Source: an uncultured Cloacibacillus sp. (GTDB taxonomy: Bacteria > Synergistota > Synergistia > Synergistales > Synergistaceae). From it: a stretch of DNA of 17,923 nt. Location of the stretch: NCBI GenBank assembly GCA_934511335.1, contig CAKSWL010000010.1:1-17923 (forward strand), in the 5' to 3' direction. This document shows, piece after piece, positions 1-8,087 of the stretch (within the stretch, counting starts at the first letter, position 1; each line of letters begins with the position of its first letter). The position numbers were made by a program, and so were the translations under genes. The notes under the pieces were generated by a model that searched no databases, was not told the DNA's origin, and saw only the letters and a list, made by a program, of their open reading frames with translations.

Positions 1-310
1 GCGCCACGTTGTCGGAGCCGATAAAATCTTCTCCGACGACAAAGGCGTCGGCCAGCCCGCGCGGGACGGCTTGAATTTTGTATGTGAAGCCGACGCCGAT
101 ACGGCTGCCGTCGCCCAGGAGTTTTTTGTAGGCGTCGATGTCTTCGGGCGTGGATATGATCAAGATCTCTCTTATCCCTGCTAAGAGCAGCATCGACAGC
201 GGATAATATATCAGCGGTTTGTCAAAAATCGGCAGAAGCTGTTTTGATACGGATTTTGTGATTGGATACAGCCGAGTCCCCTTGCCTCCGGCGAGAATTA
301 TGCCCTTCAT
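1..310 (-). CDS. rfbA: Glucose-1-phosphate thymidylyltransferase (RmlA/RfbA), N-terminal part
   Basis: This gene runs off the left edge, so only about the first 103 residues are present. The protein makes dTDP-glucose from dTTP and glucose-1-phosphate, the entry step of dTDP-deoxysugar synthesis in the cytoplasm. The N-terminus reads [18 protein letters not shown], the nucleotidyltransferase P-loop-like GGxGTRL signature, followed by [19 protein letters not shown], which is typical of RmlA. The ATG at 310-308 is preceded by AAAGGAGAGG about 10 bases upstream. It lies 29 bases after the aminotransferase stop and is the last visible gene of the deoxysugar operon. Supplying its own thymidylyltransferase fits an operon that builds a complete dTDP-sugar. 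The family call is secure; the rest of the gene and whatever follows are outside the window. Confidence 0.93.
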   Translation of the reverse strand, partial: MKGIILAGGKGTRLYPITKSVSKQLLPIFDKPLIYYPLSMLLLAGIREILIISTPEDIDAYKKLLGDGSRIGVGFTYKIQAVPRGLADAFVVGEDFIGSDNVA

Positions 311-339
311 TTCCTTTAGCCCTCTCCTTTATTTTATCG

Positions 340-1434
340 TTATTTTCCGGTTATGACGCGGCAGATCCTGTCTACGTCCTTTTCTTCCAGGCCGGCGTAT
401 AACGGCAGAGTCAATACCCGCTCCGCGATATACTGCGCCGTCGGAGTCGCTTCGATTGCGAACCTCTCTTTGTATGCGTCAAAGGCGCTTGTGAGCGGGT
501 AAAAATATTTTCGCGCGAAAATATTTTCATCTTTGAGTTTTTCAAATACTTCGTCGCGTGAGAATTTGTACCCGTCGAAAACTACGGGGAAATATGCGTA
601 ATTTTCCTTTACATCTTCGCGCGGGACGGGAATCTTTATCCCGTCGATATTGGAGAGACGCTCTCTATATGCCTTGACCGCTATCCCTCGTTTTGCTATC
701 TCTTCGTCTATGTGACGCATGCTGCATAACCCCATGGCCGCGTGCATCTCCGTCATTTTGGCGTTCGTGCCGACTATTGGCACATAGTCTTCCCCACTCA
801 TGCCGAATTGACGCAGCATGGCAAATAGGGGGGCGAACTTTTCTTCACTGAATGCCGCTCCGCCGCCCTCCACCGTGTGGAATACCTTTGTCGCGTGAAA
901 ACTGAATACGGATATATCTCCATATGTGGCGATGGAACGTCCGTTGATTTTGACGCCAAACACATGCGCGGCGTCATAAATTACTTTAAGGTTATGTTTT
1001 TTTGCTATAGCTTCTATTTTGTCCACATCGCATATGTTGCCGTAGACATGAACTGGTAAAATAGCTGATGTCTTTTCCGTAATAAGCGACTCGATTTTAT
1101 CCGCGTCTATTGTGTAGTTGTTCTGGTCGATGTCGCAGAATACGGGTTTGATCCCGCTGCGGACGATAGCTTGAGTCGTCGACGCGAAGGTAAATGGGGT
1201 AGTTATAATCTCGCCCTTCAGCCCAAGCACGTTTATCGCCAGCTCAATAGCCATATGACCGTTGGAGAATAGGGAGATAAACGGAGTGTCCAGATATGCG
1301 CAAAGCTCACGCTCAAGCTTCTGGTGTTTCGGGCCGGTATGAGTGAGCCATCTTGTTTCCCACAGGTCTTTTATTTCTTCTATAAATTCTTCGTATGGCG
1401 GCATAGAGGGCCGCACGACCTTTATTGGTTCCAT
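340..1434 (-). CDS. DegT/DnrJ/EryC1 (VioA-like) sugar-nucleotide aminotransferase
   Basis: This is a PLP-dependent sugar aminotransferase of 364 residues, the usual family length. Visible landmarks are SNGHMAI near residues 57-63 (cofactor phosphate region), YDAAHVFG with Asp154, and SFHATKVFHTVEGGG with the probable Schiff-base Lys183. The pattern THTGPKHQKLERELCAYL, followed by FHATKVFHT, resembles from memory VioA, which aminates C4 of dTDP-4-keto-6-deoxyglucose. With the 2,3-dehydratase and ketoreductase upstream, the likely substrate is a dTDP-4-keto-2,6-dideoxyhexose and the product a 4-amino-2,4,6-trideoxy sugar; this is inference, and C3 amination is not excluded. The ATG overlaps the end of the oxidoreductase gene by 13 bases, and AGGAGG lies 11 bases upstream, inside that gene, so the two are probably coupled. 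Family call is strong, substrate moderate. Confidence 0.9.
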   Translation of the reverse strand: MEPIKVVRPSMPPYEEFIEEIKDLWETRWLTHTGPKHQKLERELCAYLDTPFISLFSNGHMAIELAINVLGLKGEIITTPFTFASTTQAIVRSGIKPVFCDIDQNNYTIDADKIESLITEKTSAILPVHVYGNICDVDKIEAIAKKHNLKVIYDAAHVFGVKINGRSIATYGDISVFSFHATKVFHTVEGGGAAFSEEKFAPLFAMLRQFGMSGEDYVPIVGTNAKMTEMHAAMGLCSMRHIDEEIAKRGIAVKAYRERLSNIDGIKIPVPREDVKENYAYFPVVFDGYKFSRDEVFEKLKDENIFARKYFYPLTSAFDAYKERFAIEATPTAQYIAERVLTLPLYAGLEEKDVDRICRVITGK

Positions 1435-2468
1435 GATTTAGAAATCCTCCTGACAGAATCCATCAGCATGCTTTGGCGTTCGATATCGATACTCTGTTTT
1501 AGACGTGTTTCGCCGTCGACTACACACTGATAAAAAAACCGCTGTGACCCCGCAAAATAGTCGTCAGGCTCAATTTCCACGAGCACTTCATCGTTCTGTT
1601 TTTTTATAACGGCCTGTGTCTTCATATCAGCCGTGGGTGTAAAGACCCTAGGCGAATATATCGTGCCTTCGCTGCCCCACAGCTCTAATTCACATTTGTA
1701 AGAATTGTCCATACCGAAGGCTATCTGCGCCGTTAAGCCATCGCTGTTCTGTACCGTCGCCGTGCCAAACACGTCCACCTTGTGTCCTTTGGCAGGCAGT
1801 ATGCTCGCCGCCGTCACTTGCGCGCTTTCGCCCAAGAAGATGCGCGCAAGCTTCAGAGGGTAGCCTCCGCAATCAAGCAGCGCTCCGCCGCCGAGATTTT
1901 CGTTATAACGGAAATCAGAGGCTCCGCGATATGGGAAGCCGAATGCCGCCCTGATCTGACGGAGTTCTCCAATCGCATTATCTTTCACTAACTCTTTTAG
2001 TCTGCCTATCTGCTTGTGGAAGGCAAAGGCAAAGTTTTCATGCAGCGCAAGATCATGCTGTCTTGCAAATTCGGTCAGCATTTTTGTATTGATATGGTCA
2101 GTCGTACATGGTTTTTCTATCAGCAAGTGCTTCTTATGTTTCAATACTTCCATCCCCCACTTTGCGTGAAGCAATGGCGGGAGCGGAAGATATATTGCGT
2201 CGATATCTGCGGACGAAAGCATCTCGTTATAAGACGCAAACAAGGCGCCTCCATAATTGTCTACAAAGGCCTGCGCTTTTCTGCGTTCGTTCGGCAGCAG
2301 CTCCGTATTATATTTGTCAGCTTCTTCCTTGCTGCTTGCCCATTCATCGCCGGAGGCGTAAGCGACGCCGGCAAATGAAAAAATGCCGTCGTTTTCTTTC
2401 AGCGCGGGCATAAACCTGCGGTAAGCTATTTCAGACGGACAGAGTATCGCTAACCTCACCTTATCCAT
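1422..2468 (-). CDS. Gfo/Idh/MocA oxidoreductase, probable dTDP-hexose 3-ketoreductase (KijD10/TylC1-like)
   Basis: This is a 348-residue NAD(P)-dependent sugar oxidoreductase. Family landmarks are EKPCTTD with the catalytic-type Lys119 and NLGGGALLDCGGYPLK at about 191-206. The N-terminus (AILCPSEIAYRRFMPAL) aligns by eye with the GCADIAxRRxxPAL start of 3-ketoreductases such as KijD10, but the usual glycine-rich GxGxxA dinucleotide loop is replaced by LCPSEIA. Placed directly after an NDP-hexose 2,3-dehydratase, the expected role is reducing C3 of the unstable dTDP-3,4-diketo-2,6-dideoxyglucose to give dTDP-4-keto-2,6-dideoxyhexose. GGAGG sits 7 bases before the ATG, and only 2 bases separate the gene from the dehydratase stop. 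The superfamily is clear; the precise reaction rests on context. Confidence 0.85.
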   Translation of the reverse strand: MDKVRLAILCPSEIAYRRFMPALKENDGIFSFAGVAYASGDEWASSKEEADKYNTELLPNERRKAQAFVDNYGGALFASYNEMLSSADIDAIYLPLPPLLHAKWGMEVLKHKKHLLIEKPCTTDHINTKMLTEFARQHDLALHENFAFAFHKQIGRLKELVKDNAIGELRQIRAAFGFPYRGASDFRYNENLGGGALLDCGGYPLKLARIFLGESAQVTAASILPAKGHKVDVFGTATVQNSDGLTAQIAFGMDNSYKCELELWGSEGTIYSPRVFTPTADMKTQAVIKKQNDEVLVEIEPDDYFAGSQRFFYQCVVDGETRLKQSIDIERQSMLMDSVRRISKSWNQ

Positions 2469-2470
2469 TA

Positions 2471-3883
2471 TTATACCTCCAACAATGAAATTAAATTTCG
2501 AAGTTGTATATTGACGGTGTTGTTGTCCTGCATAAAATTGACAAGCTCAGATAGAGAGGCTAAGAAATAGCCCTCGGGCGGCGTGCCAAGCTCTTCTTCG
2601 TCAACCTTCATCAATATGTTCCTGTTTTGCTCATGGTAGAAGCGTCCGCCCTCTTCACTGAGAAGCTGGTCGAAGATTATCCCTTCACGAGCCTCTAATT
2701 TCCTGCAAAACAGCTCCGTAACGTTATTAACAGGAAGCCCCGTTCCCGCCTCCTGCTGAATAGTGGGCCCCAATTCAACCTTATCAAAACACCCCAATTC
2801 GGGTGAGAGTTTTACCAGAAATTTTGCGGCGCCGGCTGATTCGCATAACATAAGGCCGAAGGTTGCAATCCCGTTGGCTTCAAAAAGCGGCTGCGTCCAG
2901 TTTATCACCTCTCTGCCCTCTATGGAGATATCGCAGAATATCACCCTAAAAGGGTAGGCGTCATTGCAAACTATCTGGTCGTCGCCTATTGACCAGTTAT
3001 CCAGGTCCGTCAGCTTTACGATCTCAGTCCGACTTGAATCAAACATACGATAGTCGTTGATTTTTTTATAGATTCCCTGAATATGCGCATTGTCGACTTC
3101 AGAGAGCAAAGAGTTTAGATTGCACTTTTCACGGCAAAGGCTTCCAATCATAGACGCCTCTTCTTTCGACCACGCCTTTTTTGAAAAGGGGATGCTCGAG
3201 ATAACGGTACGGCTGTCCATGTTCACCAGATTGTCAAATCGCATAAAGTATTTCAGCTGACCCAACGTCATCCACTTATGCATCGGTGAAACTTCAATTT
3301 CTTCATTGTCATCGAGCTTTATAATCATGTTTCTGTTCCTTTTTTTCAAAAAGCGCGATGATTGTTCTGATTGTATCCTGTCAGCGATCACCATGTATTT
3401 ATCATCCATGAAGTAATCGATGTATAACGGCCTTTTCCCCCCATGCTTCTGCGTAAAATTACTTTTTGTCGCCTGAATAGTGGGCGAAAGCTGTATCTTG
3501 TTGATGTTGCCAGGTTCAATTTTCGCCTGTACAAGGAAATATAAAAGGCCGTCGATCTCTTTACAGATGAAGCCTAACATTCCTATTTCATCTTGTAAAA
3601 TTATCGGCTGAGAAATATATGTTTTATCATCTCTAGCAGCTCTTACTCCCGCTATTTTAAAAAAACTGTTGTTTTTGTTTTTTATGACGCCTTCACTTTC
3701 GTCATAAAACCAAAAACTGCTGTCGCTTAAGCGGTTTTTGGTTATTGCGACATGGACGGAGCCGTTTAGATAATTTACCCATTCTAATATATCTCTATTT
3801 GGGCAGAGGGCGCCGTCGCGCGCTGCCCAGCTCTCGATCAATTTATAAAACGTTGAAAAACTTGTTCCCCGCATCTTTTGCAC
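2471..3883 (-). CDS. dTDP-4-keto-6-deoxyhexose 2,3-dehydratase (EvaA/TylX/SpnO family)
   Basis: This enzyme removes water across C2-C3 of dTDP-4-keto-6-deoxyglucose, the first step to 2-deoxy sugars. The protein is an internal duplication, as is typical of the family. Numbering is from the upstream ATG at 3946. LSPTIQATKSNF (about 153-164) is mirrored by LGPTIQQEAG (392-401), and RFLKKRNRNMIIKLDDNE (198-215) by RFYHEQNRNILMKVDEEE (436-452). The reading frame is open back to an ATG at 3946, but that would overlap the end of rfbB by 64 bases. I prefer the GTG at 3883, which shares a base with the rfbB stop (TAGTG), giving 470 residues; an ATG three codons later (3874) is also possible. No candidate start has a strong ribosome binding site. 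The gene looks more AT-rich than gyrB. Family call is strong, start uncertain. Confidence 0.87.
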   Translation of the reverse strand: MQKMRGTSFSTFYKLIESWAARDGALCPNRDILEWVNYLNGSVHVAITKNRLSDSSFWFYDESEGVIKNKNNSFFKIAGVRAARDDKTYISQPIILQDEIGMLGFICKEIDGLLYFLVQAKIEPGNINKIQLSPTIQATKSNFTQKHGGKRPLYIDYFMDDKYMVIADRIQSEQSSRFLKKRNRNMIIKLDDNEEIEVSPMHKWMTLGQLKYFMRFDNLVNMDSRTVISSIPFSKKAWSKEEASMIGSLCREKCNLNSLLSEVDNAHIQGIYKKINDYRMFDSSRTEIVKLTDLDNWSIGDDQIVCNDAYPFRVIFCDISIEGREVINWTQPLFEANGIATFGLMLCESAGAAKFLVKLSPELGCFDKVELGPTIQQEAGTGLPVNNVTELFCRKLEAREGIIFDQLLSEEGGRFYHEQNRNILMKVDEEELGTPPEGYFLASLSELVNFMQDNNTVNIQLRNLISLLEV

Positions 3884-4932
3884 TACGCTATATTCAGTCC
3901 CAGCCGCTGGCACTGATATTTGCCGCTGATAACGTCGTCCGTCCATTTTTCATTTTCCAGGTACCAGGCGATGGTTTTACGGATGCCGCTTTCAAAGGTT
4001 TCCAGCGGCTGCCAGCTCAACTCGCGCTTTATTTTCGAGGCGTCGATGGCGTAGCGCCTGTCGTGCCCTGGACGATCTTTGACATAAGTTATCTGTTCTT
4101 CATATTTCCCGGAGGTTTTAGGGCGCATCTCATCAAGAACAGCGCATATCGTCCGCACTATTTCTATGTTTTGTTTTTCGCAGCTTCCGCCCACGTTGTA
4201 GGTCTCTCCGGGGGTCCCCCTGCTTATCACAGTGTAGAGGGCTTTGCAGTGGTCTTCGACATAGAGCCAGTCACGGATATTCTTGCCGTCGCCGTATATG
4301 GGAAGCTCCTTTCCCGCAAGAGCGTTGTGTACGATAAGGGGGATAAGTTTTTCCGGAAATTGCCTCGGCCCGTAGTTGTTTGAGCAGTTTGTCGTCAGCA
4401 CGGGAAGCCCATAGGTGTGATGCCAGGCTCTTACCAAATGGTCGGAGGCGGCCTTCGAGGCGGAATAGGGCGAGTTTGGCGCGTATGGGGTCTTTTCCGT
4501 GAAATAACCGTCGTCGCCGAGGCTGCCGTATACTTCATCTGTTGAGATGTGGAGGAAGCGGAAGGCGTCCCTGCGCGGCCCCTCCAAAGATTCATAATAT
4601 TTTCTAGCCGCGGAGAGCATCGAAAACGTACCGACGATGTTGGTTTGTATAAATTCGCCGGGGCCGTCGATAGAGCGGTCTACGTGGCTTTCCGCCGCGA
4701 GGTGGAAGAGTGCGTCGATTTTATATTTATCAAGCGTGCTGCTGACAAGCTCCGCATCACAGATATCGCCCTTTATAAAGACAAAATTTTCCCCCTCCAG
4801 TCCGGCCAGAGAGCTGTAATTTCCCGCGTATGTCAGCTTGTCATAGGCTGCCGCCATATGCCCCAAAGAAATGAGATGATGTACGAGGTTGCTGCCGATA
4901 AATCCCGCCGCACCGGTGACCAAAAAGTTCAA
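3883..4932 (-). CDS. rfbB: dTDP-glucose 4,6-dehydratase (RmlB/RfbB)
   Basis: RfbB converts dTDP-glucose to dTDP-4-keto-6-deoxyglucose, the common precursor for this operon. It is an extended short-chain dehydrogenase of 349 residues, normal for the family. Features are the NAD-binding GAAGFIG at 7-13, the STDEVYG motif at 130-136 with the Asp-Glu catalytic pair, and YSASK at 156-160 with the Tyr/Lys pair. The start is a TTG at 4932-4930: an in-frame TGA lies a few codons upstream with no ATG between, and an AAAGGGG ribosome binding site sits 8 bases before it. It is the first gene of the deoxysugar operon, whose later enzymes act on its product. No RmlC or RmlD gene is visible, which argues against simple rhamnose synthesis, though genes past the left edge cannot be excluded. 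Confidence 0.95.
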   Translation of the reverse strand: MNFLVTGAAGFIGSNLVHHLISLGHMAAAYDKLTYAGNYSSLAGLEGENFVFIKGDICDAELVSSTLDKYKIDALFHLAAESHVDRSIDGPGEFIQTNIVGTFSMLSAARKYYESLEGPRRDAFRFLHISTDEVYGSLGDDGYFTEKTPYAPNSPYSASKAASDHLVRAWHHTYGLPVLTTNCSNNYGPRQFPEKLIPLIVHNALAGKELPIYGDGKNIRDWLYVEDHCKALYTVISRGTPGETYNVGGSCEKQNIEIVRTICAVLDEMRPKTSGKYEEQITYVKDRPGHDRRYAIDASKIKRELSWQPLETFESGIRKTIAWYLENEKWTDDVISGKYQCQRLGLNIA

Positions 4933-4993
4933 TCTGCTAGCCCCTTTCCTGTGGCGTCACGCCTCTCAGCATAACTGAGGTGATGCCTCCCTT

Positions 4994-5042
4994 AAAAAGG
5001 CAGAATATATTATATGGTCCTTAGGTCTATATATTCTGCCTT
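4994..5042 (-). terminator. Rho-independent terminator of the Sel1-repeat gene
   Basis: A perfect 14-base inverted repeat (AAGGCAGAATATAT at 4997-5010 and its complement at 5029-5042) encloses an 18-base loop. Read on the minus strand, the hairpin is followed by a run of T (A run at 4994-4998 on the plus strand). It lies just after the Sel1-gene stop and before rfbB, so it should separate the two transcripts. The lower stem is AT-rich, so some read-through into rfbB is possible. Confidence 0.8.
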
Positions 5043-5064
5043 AAATCCGCTGTCTGCGCAAATA

Positions 5065-5664
5065 TTACTGGTTCTTTAAATTATCAGCTCTTTTTTTCGC
5101 GGCCTTGTTGCCGAGCTTTTCAGATTTGGCGTACCACTCGAGCGCTTTCTCTTTATCTTTCTTTACGCCCACTCCCGCTTCATAGTAGTAGCCTATATAC
5201 AGCATAGCGTCGGGATTATTCTTATCCGCGGCCATCATCATATACTTCAAGCCCTTTTCTCTGTCTGCCTTAAGCCCGTACTGCGGGTTCATATATGCGC
5301 GTCCTAAATTGACCTGCGCAGCAGCAAGTCCGGCGTCCGCCGCCTTCGTCAGGTATCCGATCCCCTTGGGCACGTCTTTCTGGATACCTCCGTAGCCGTT
5401 GCAGAGGTACATGCCGGCGTAATTCATGCCGTTCAGATTTCCCTTATCGGCGGCCTTGATATACATTTCAAGAGCCTCTTTATACTTCTTTTCCTTAGAC
5501 AACGCCCTTCCTTTGGCAAACTCTTCCTGTCCTGAAGCGCTTGCTGTCTGCTGCGGCTGTGTCGGCTGCTTGGTACCTCCGACGAAGTAGAGGCCGCCTA
5601 AGACTACGATGATGGCGGCGATAGCTATCATTATTTTTTTCTGAAGAACTTCGTTTGTTGCCAT
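5065..5664 (-). CDS. Membrane-anchored Sel1-like repeat (TPR-type) protein
   Basis: This is a 199-residue protein with a short cytoplasmic N-terminus, one hydrophobic segment (about residues 11-29, KIMIAIAAIIVVLGGLYFVGG) and a soluble domain of Sel1-like repeats. Repeat-like blocks include YKEALEMYIKAADKGNLNG, KGIGYLTKAADAGLAAAQ, KGLKYMMMAADKNNPDAM and KALEWYAKSEKLGNKAA, each of the AxxxLxxAAxxGxxxA type. No lipobox is seen, so it is probably a single-pass protein with the repeats on the outer side of the inner membrane. Sel1 repeats usually bind other proteins; no specific partner can be named. The ATG at 5664 follows GAGGAGAG at a normal distance. It has its own near-perfect promoter and terminator, so it is probably monocistronic and well expressed. 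Confidence 0.88.
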   Translation of the reverse strand: MATNEVLQKKIMIAIAAIIVVLGGLYFVGGTKQPTQPQQTASASGQEEFAKGRALSKEKKYKEALEMYIKAADKGNLNGMNYAGMYLCNGYGGIQKDVPKGIGYLTKAADAGLAAAQVNLGRAYMNPQYGLKADREKGLKYMMMAADKNNPDAMLYIGYYYEAGVGVKKDKEKALEWYAKSEKLGNKAAKKRADNLKNQ

Positions 5665-5686
5665 TTGAATTCTCTCCTCTTTAAAT

Positions 5687-5761
5687 TTAATTTTTAGTAT
5701 GTCTCGTCAACTTTGCCCGATTTATCGTCATCTGAAAATTTTTACATTGATCCCATATCAT
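5687..5761 (-). CDS. Possible 24-codon leader ORF upstream of the Sel1-repeat gene
   Basis: The Sel1 transcript leader contains ATG ATA TGG GAT and so on for 24 codons, ending in TAA just before the Sel1 ribosome binding site. A strong AAAGGAG lies only 2 bases before this ATG; a second ATG in another frame, with 7-base spacing, opens just 4 codons (MGSM). The AAAGGAG is so well formed, and so far from the Sel1 ATG, that some translation here is plausible. The peptide has no recognisable motif. It could be a regulatory leader, or simply a relic of a lost gene start. Confidence 0.2.
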   Translation of the reverse strand: MIWDQCKNFQMTINRAKLTRHTKN

Positions 5762-5793
5762 CACTCCTTTAGTATATTCAAGAAAATTTATAA

Positions 5794-5822
5794 ATTATAC
5801 AATTATTCGTACAAATTGTCAA
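5794..5822 (-). promoter_or_regulatory. Consensus sigma-70 promoter of the Sel1-repeat gene
   Basis: On the minus strand TTGACA (5817-5822) is followed by a 17-base spacer and TATAAT (5794-5799), a full match to the housekeeping consensus. The transcript would start near 5787 and carry a leader of about 120 bases before the Sel1 ATG at 5664. The surrounding sequence is AT-rich, which favours a strong promoter. Confidence 0.85.
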
Positions 5823-5836
5823 GCTAACACATACAG

Positions 5837-6205
<369 letters not shown>

Positions 6206-6324
6206 TATACCTCAAAAATCTGAGTAATGCCACTGATTTTAGATATATGGAAGGCTGCTTTTGTTTATGTTGTCATTAGCTTTTAATAAGGTTCTCACAG
6301 TCAGCTTAGGGAGCCGCTGATCAG

Positions 6325-6535
6325 ATGCGCCATTCGCGCAACGGGCAGGCCCCCGCCGCGGGGCGCATCGGCGCAGGCTCTGCCCGCCGCTTTCGACCTG
6401 CCCGTTCAGCGCCCGGCACATCTGACAGACAAACCAGCCTATCCGCACGGCATCATAGATTTCGGCTTTATGTCGGTAATCGGCGGGAGGTATGTCGGTC
6501 GTCATTCCGGCTGATTTTCAATTGATCAGCCTTTC
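6325..6535 (-). repeat. Dispersed repeat family, copy 1
   Basis: This is one of three related segments in the window (others at 8947 and 12942). Shared landmarks on the plus strand are ATGCGCCATT at the left end, CAGCGCCCGGCACATCTGA and ACAAACCAGCC in the core, and CCGGCTGATTTTCAATTGAT near the right end. An 84-base core (6398-6481) differs from copy 3 at 11 positions by hand count. Read on the minus strand it holds the open segment AEIYDAVRIGWFVCQMCRAL. A small inverted repeat (GCTGAT/ATCAGC, 6510-6530) marks the right end. It begins 41 bases after the sugar-transferase stop. Confidence 0.9.
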
Positions 6536-6575
6536 TCCAGGTCTTAATTTGATCGGATTTGTGCAGAGAGTCGTC

Positions 6576-7943
6576 TTATCGAGGCGCGTCTGTCTGTGTT
6601 TTCTTTGATATTCCGCGGCTGCTTTCTTTGGAATGGAAAAGAATGATTTTTATCGTCATCAGTATTATCTTTATATCAAAAAGTATGGAATATGATTGTA
6701 TATAGATAAGATCCAATTTCAGTTTTTCTTCCGGAGCCGTGTCATACCTTCCCATGACTTGCGCATATCCTGTCAGCCCGCTTTTTACGTTCATCCTGAA
6801 GGCGTATTCGGGAATTTTTTTTGCGTAGCTCTCCATCAATTCGGGGCGTTCCGGCCTTGGTCCCACAAAAGACATGCTTCCCCATAATATGTTGAAGAGC
6901 TGCGGGAGCTCGTCGAGCCGAAAGCGTCTTAATACGGCGCCTATCTTCGTCACGCGGGGATCGTCCTCCTGGGCGAGAGCGAGGGTGTCGCCCCTCTCGT
7001 CGTCTGGCTTCATGCTGCGGAATTTATACATCGTGAAGATTTTGCCGCCCTCTGTGCAGCGCTTTTGTTTATAAAAAATCGGCCCATTGTCCACAAATCC
7101 TATCAGAAGGGCGATCAACAGCATTACCGGGGACAGCGCGATGATGAACGCAGTAGATAGTATGACATCCATACACCTTTTACATACCCTTTGTTCTGGG
7201 TACAGCCCTTCGTTTTTGCCGATAAAGAGAGGGATGTCGAATAAAAAGGTGGTTTCAGATGTTTTCAGCAGGACATCGCCAATGGTAGGGATCAAGTAGT
7301 AGCGCAGGTTTTTGCCTACGCATGCGGTTATTAATTTTGCCGACTTTTCCTCTGAGATGTTGTAGAGGATAATGCCGCCGATGCCGGTTAAAAGTTTGTC
7401 CAGGTTTTTTCTGCCGTCAAAGATACGAATATCGATGAGCTCGAATTTTTCAGGGCGGAGCTTGATTTTTTCTATTATAGTCTCTGGGAATTTCCCCTCG
7501 TAAAAGAAAATCACTTTCCGCGGAGAAAACAGCGAAAAATAGAGCTTGTTCGCCAGATAGGCCCATGACAGGAGGATGATGATCTCCCCAAAAGTTAATA
7601 ATAAAATTAAGGAGAGATGTTGATTGGTATCCGCAACTAGGGTGAGAATAATAAATATGACGATGTTGGTGATGATGACCGAAAGCCAGTTGGAATATAC
7701 GATGTCTGTGAGCCGCTGGCTCCCTATTCTGTATCCGCTGTATAATCTTAAAAAAAGGTGAAAAAATGTGATGTAAAGAAAAACTAAAAGCCAATCTAAA
7801 TTGCCGCGTTCAGAGAAAGGCCGCCCCAGATAATCGTTATAATAGTTATTCCAAACGAATCCCGCCGCCACCGCGACCAAAATCAGATTTAGGTGCCGGA
7901 CAAAAAAGATTATTGACTTTTTTAATCCACAGTATTCGTTCAT
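6576..7943 (-). CDS. Polyprenyl-phosphate sugar-1-phosphate transferase (WbaP/EpsE-like)
   Basis: This integral membrane enzyme starts glycan assembly by moving a sugar-1-phosphate from a nucleotide sugar onto undecaprenyl phosphate. It has 455 residues, the usual size for the long WbaP-type form. The first 130 residues or so carry several hydrophobic segments, a soluble linker domain follows (about 140-245), and the C-terminal bacterial-sugar-transferase domain holds KRCMDVILS, IFYKQKRCTEGGKIFTMYKF, RRFRLDELPQLFNILWG, SFVGPRPERPE and SGLTGYAQV, all diagnostic. The ATG at 7943 is preceded by AGGTGA about 10 bases upstream. It stands apart from the deoxysugar operon but probably serves the same surface-polysaccharide system. 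Which sugar it transfers cannot be read from the sequence. Confidence 0.92.
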   Translation of the reverse strand: MNEYCGLKKSIIFFVRHLNLILVAVAAGFVWNNYYNDYLGRPFSERGNLDWLLVFLYITFFHLFLRLYSGYRIGSQRLTDIVYSNWLSVIITNIVIFIILTLVADTNQHLSLILLLTFGEIIILLSWAYLANKLYFSLFSPRKVIFFYEGKFPETIIEKIKLRPEKFELIDIRIFDGRKNLDKLLTGIGGIILYNISEEKSAKLITACVGKNLRYYLIPTIGDVLLKTSETTFLFDIPLFIGKNEGLYPEQRVCKRCMDVILSTAFIIALSPVMLLIALLIGFVDNGPIFYKQKRCTEGGKIFTMYKFRSMKPDDERGDTLALAQEDDPRVTKIGAVLRRFRLDELPQLFNILWGSMSFVGPRPERPELMESYAKKIPEYAFRMNVKSGLTGYAQVMGRYDTAPEEKLKLDLIYIQSYSILFDIKIILMTIKIILFHSKESSRGISKKTQTDAPR

Positions 7944-8030
7944 ATCTTGTTTTCACCTATTCAAACTGCTACTTTACGCTATTTTATCATTAAATTAGAA
8001 GAAACACATAAAAAATAATTTAAAAGTTAT

Positions 8031-8046
8031 TCAAGGCGCCCCTTGA
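8031..8046. terminator. Short hairpin between ydcF-like and sugar-transferase genes
   Basis: TCAAGG and CCTTGA form a 6-base stem around a 4-base loop, 41 bases past the YdcF-like stop. On the minus strand a T-rich stretch follows only after about 20 bases, so it is a weak candidate terminator and may let transcription continue into the sugar transferase. Confidence 0.3.
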
Positions 8047-8087
8047 TTCACAGCTTTTAAGAGGATGTTATGATGTCGGATTTCTAA

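Noticed and set aside
3884..3946. ATG at 3946 as start of the 2,3-dehydratase
   Set aside because: It would overlap rfbB by 64 bases with a weak ribosome binding site; GTG 3883 or ATG 3874 fits operon spacing better, though this is not certain.
4933..4980. Small CTCAG/CTGAG hairpin before rfbB as an attenuator
   Set aside because: The stem is only 5 pairs with no U-run or leader peptide; not enough to support a regulatory call.
6325..6535. Insertion-sequence remnant
   Set aside because: No transposase-like residues, long terminal repeats or target duplications could be identified by eye, so it is left as an unnamed repeat.
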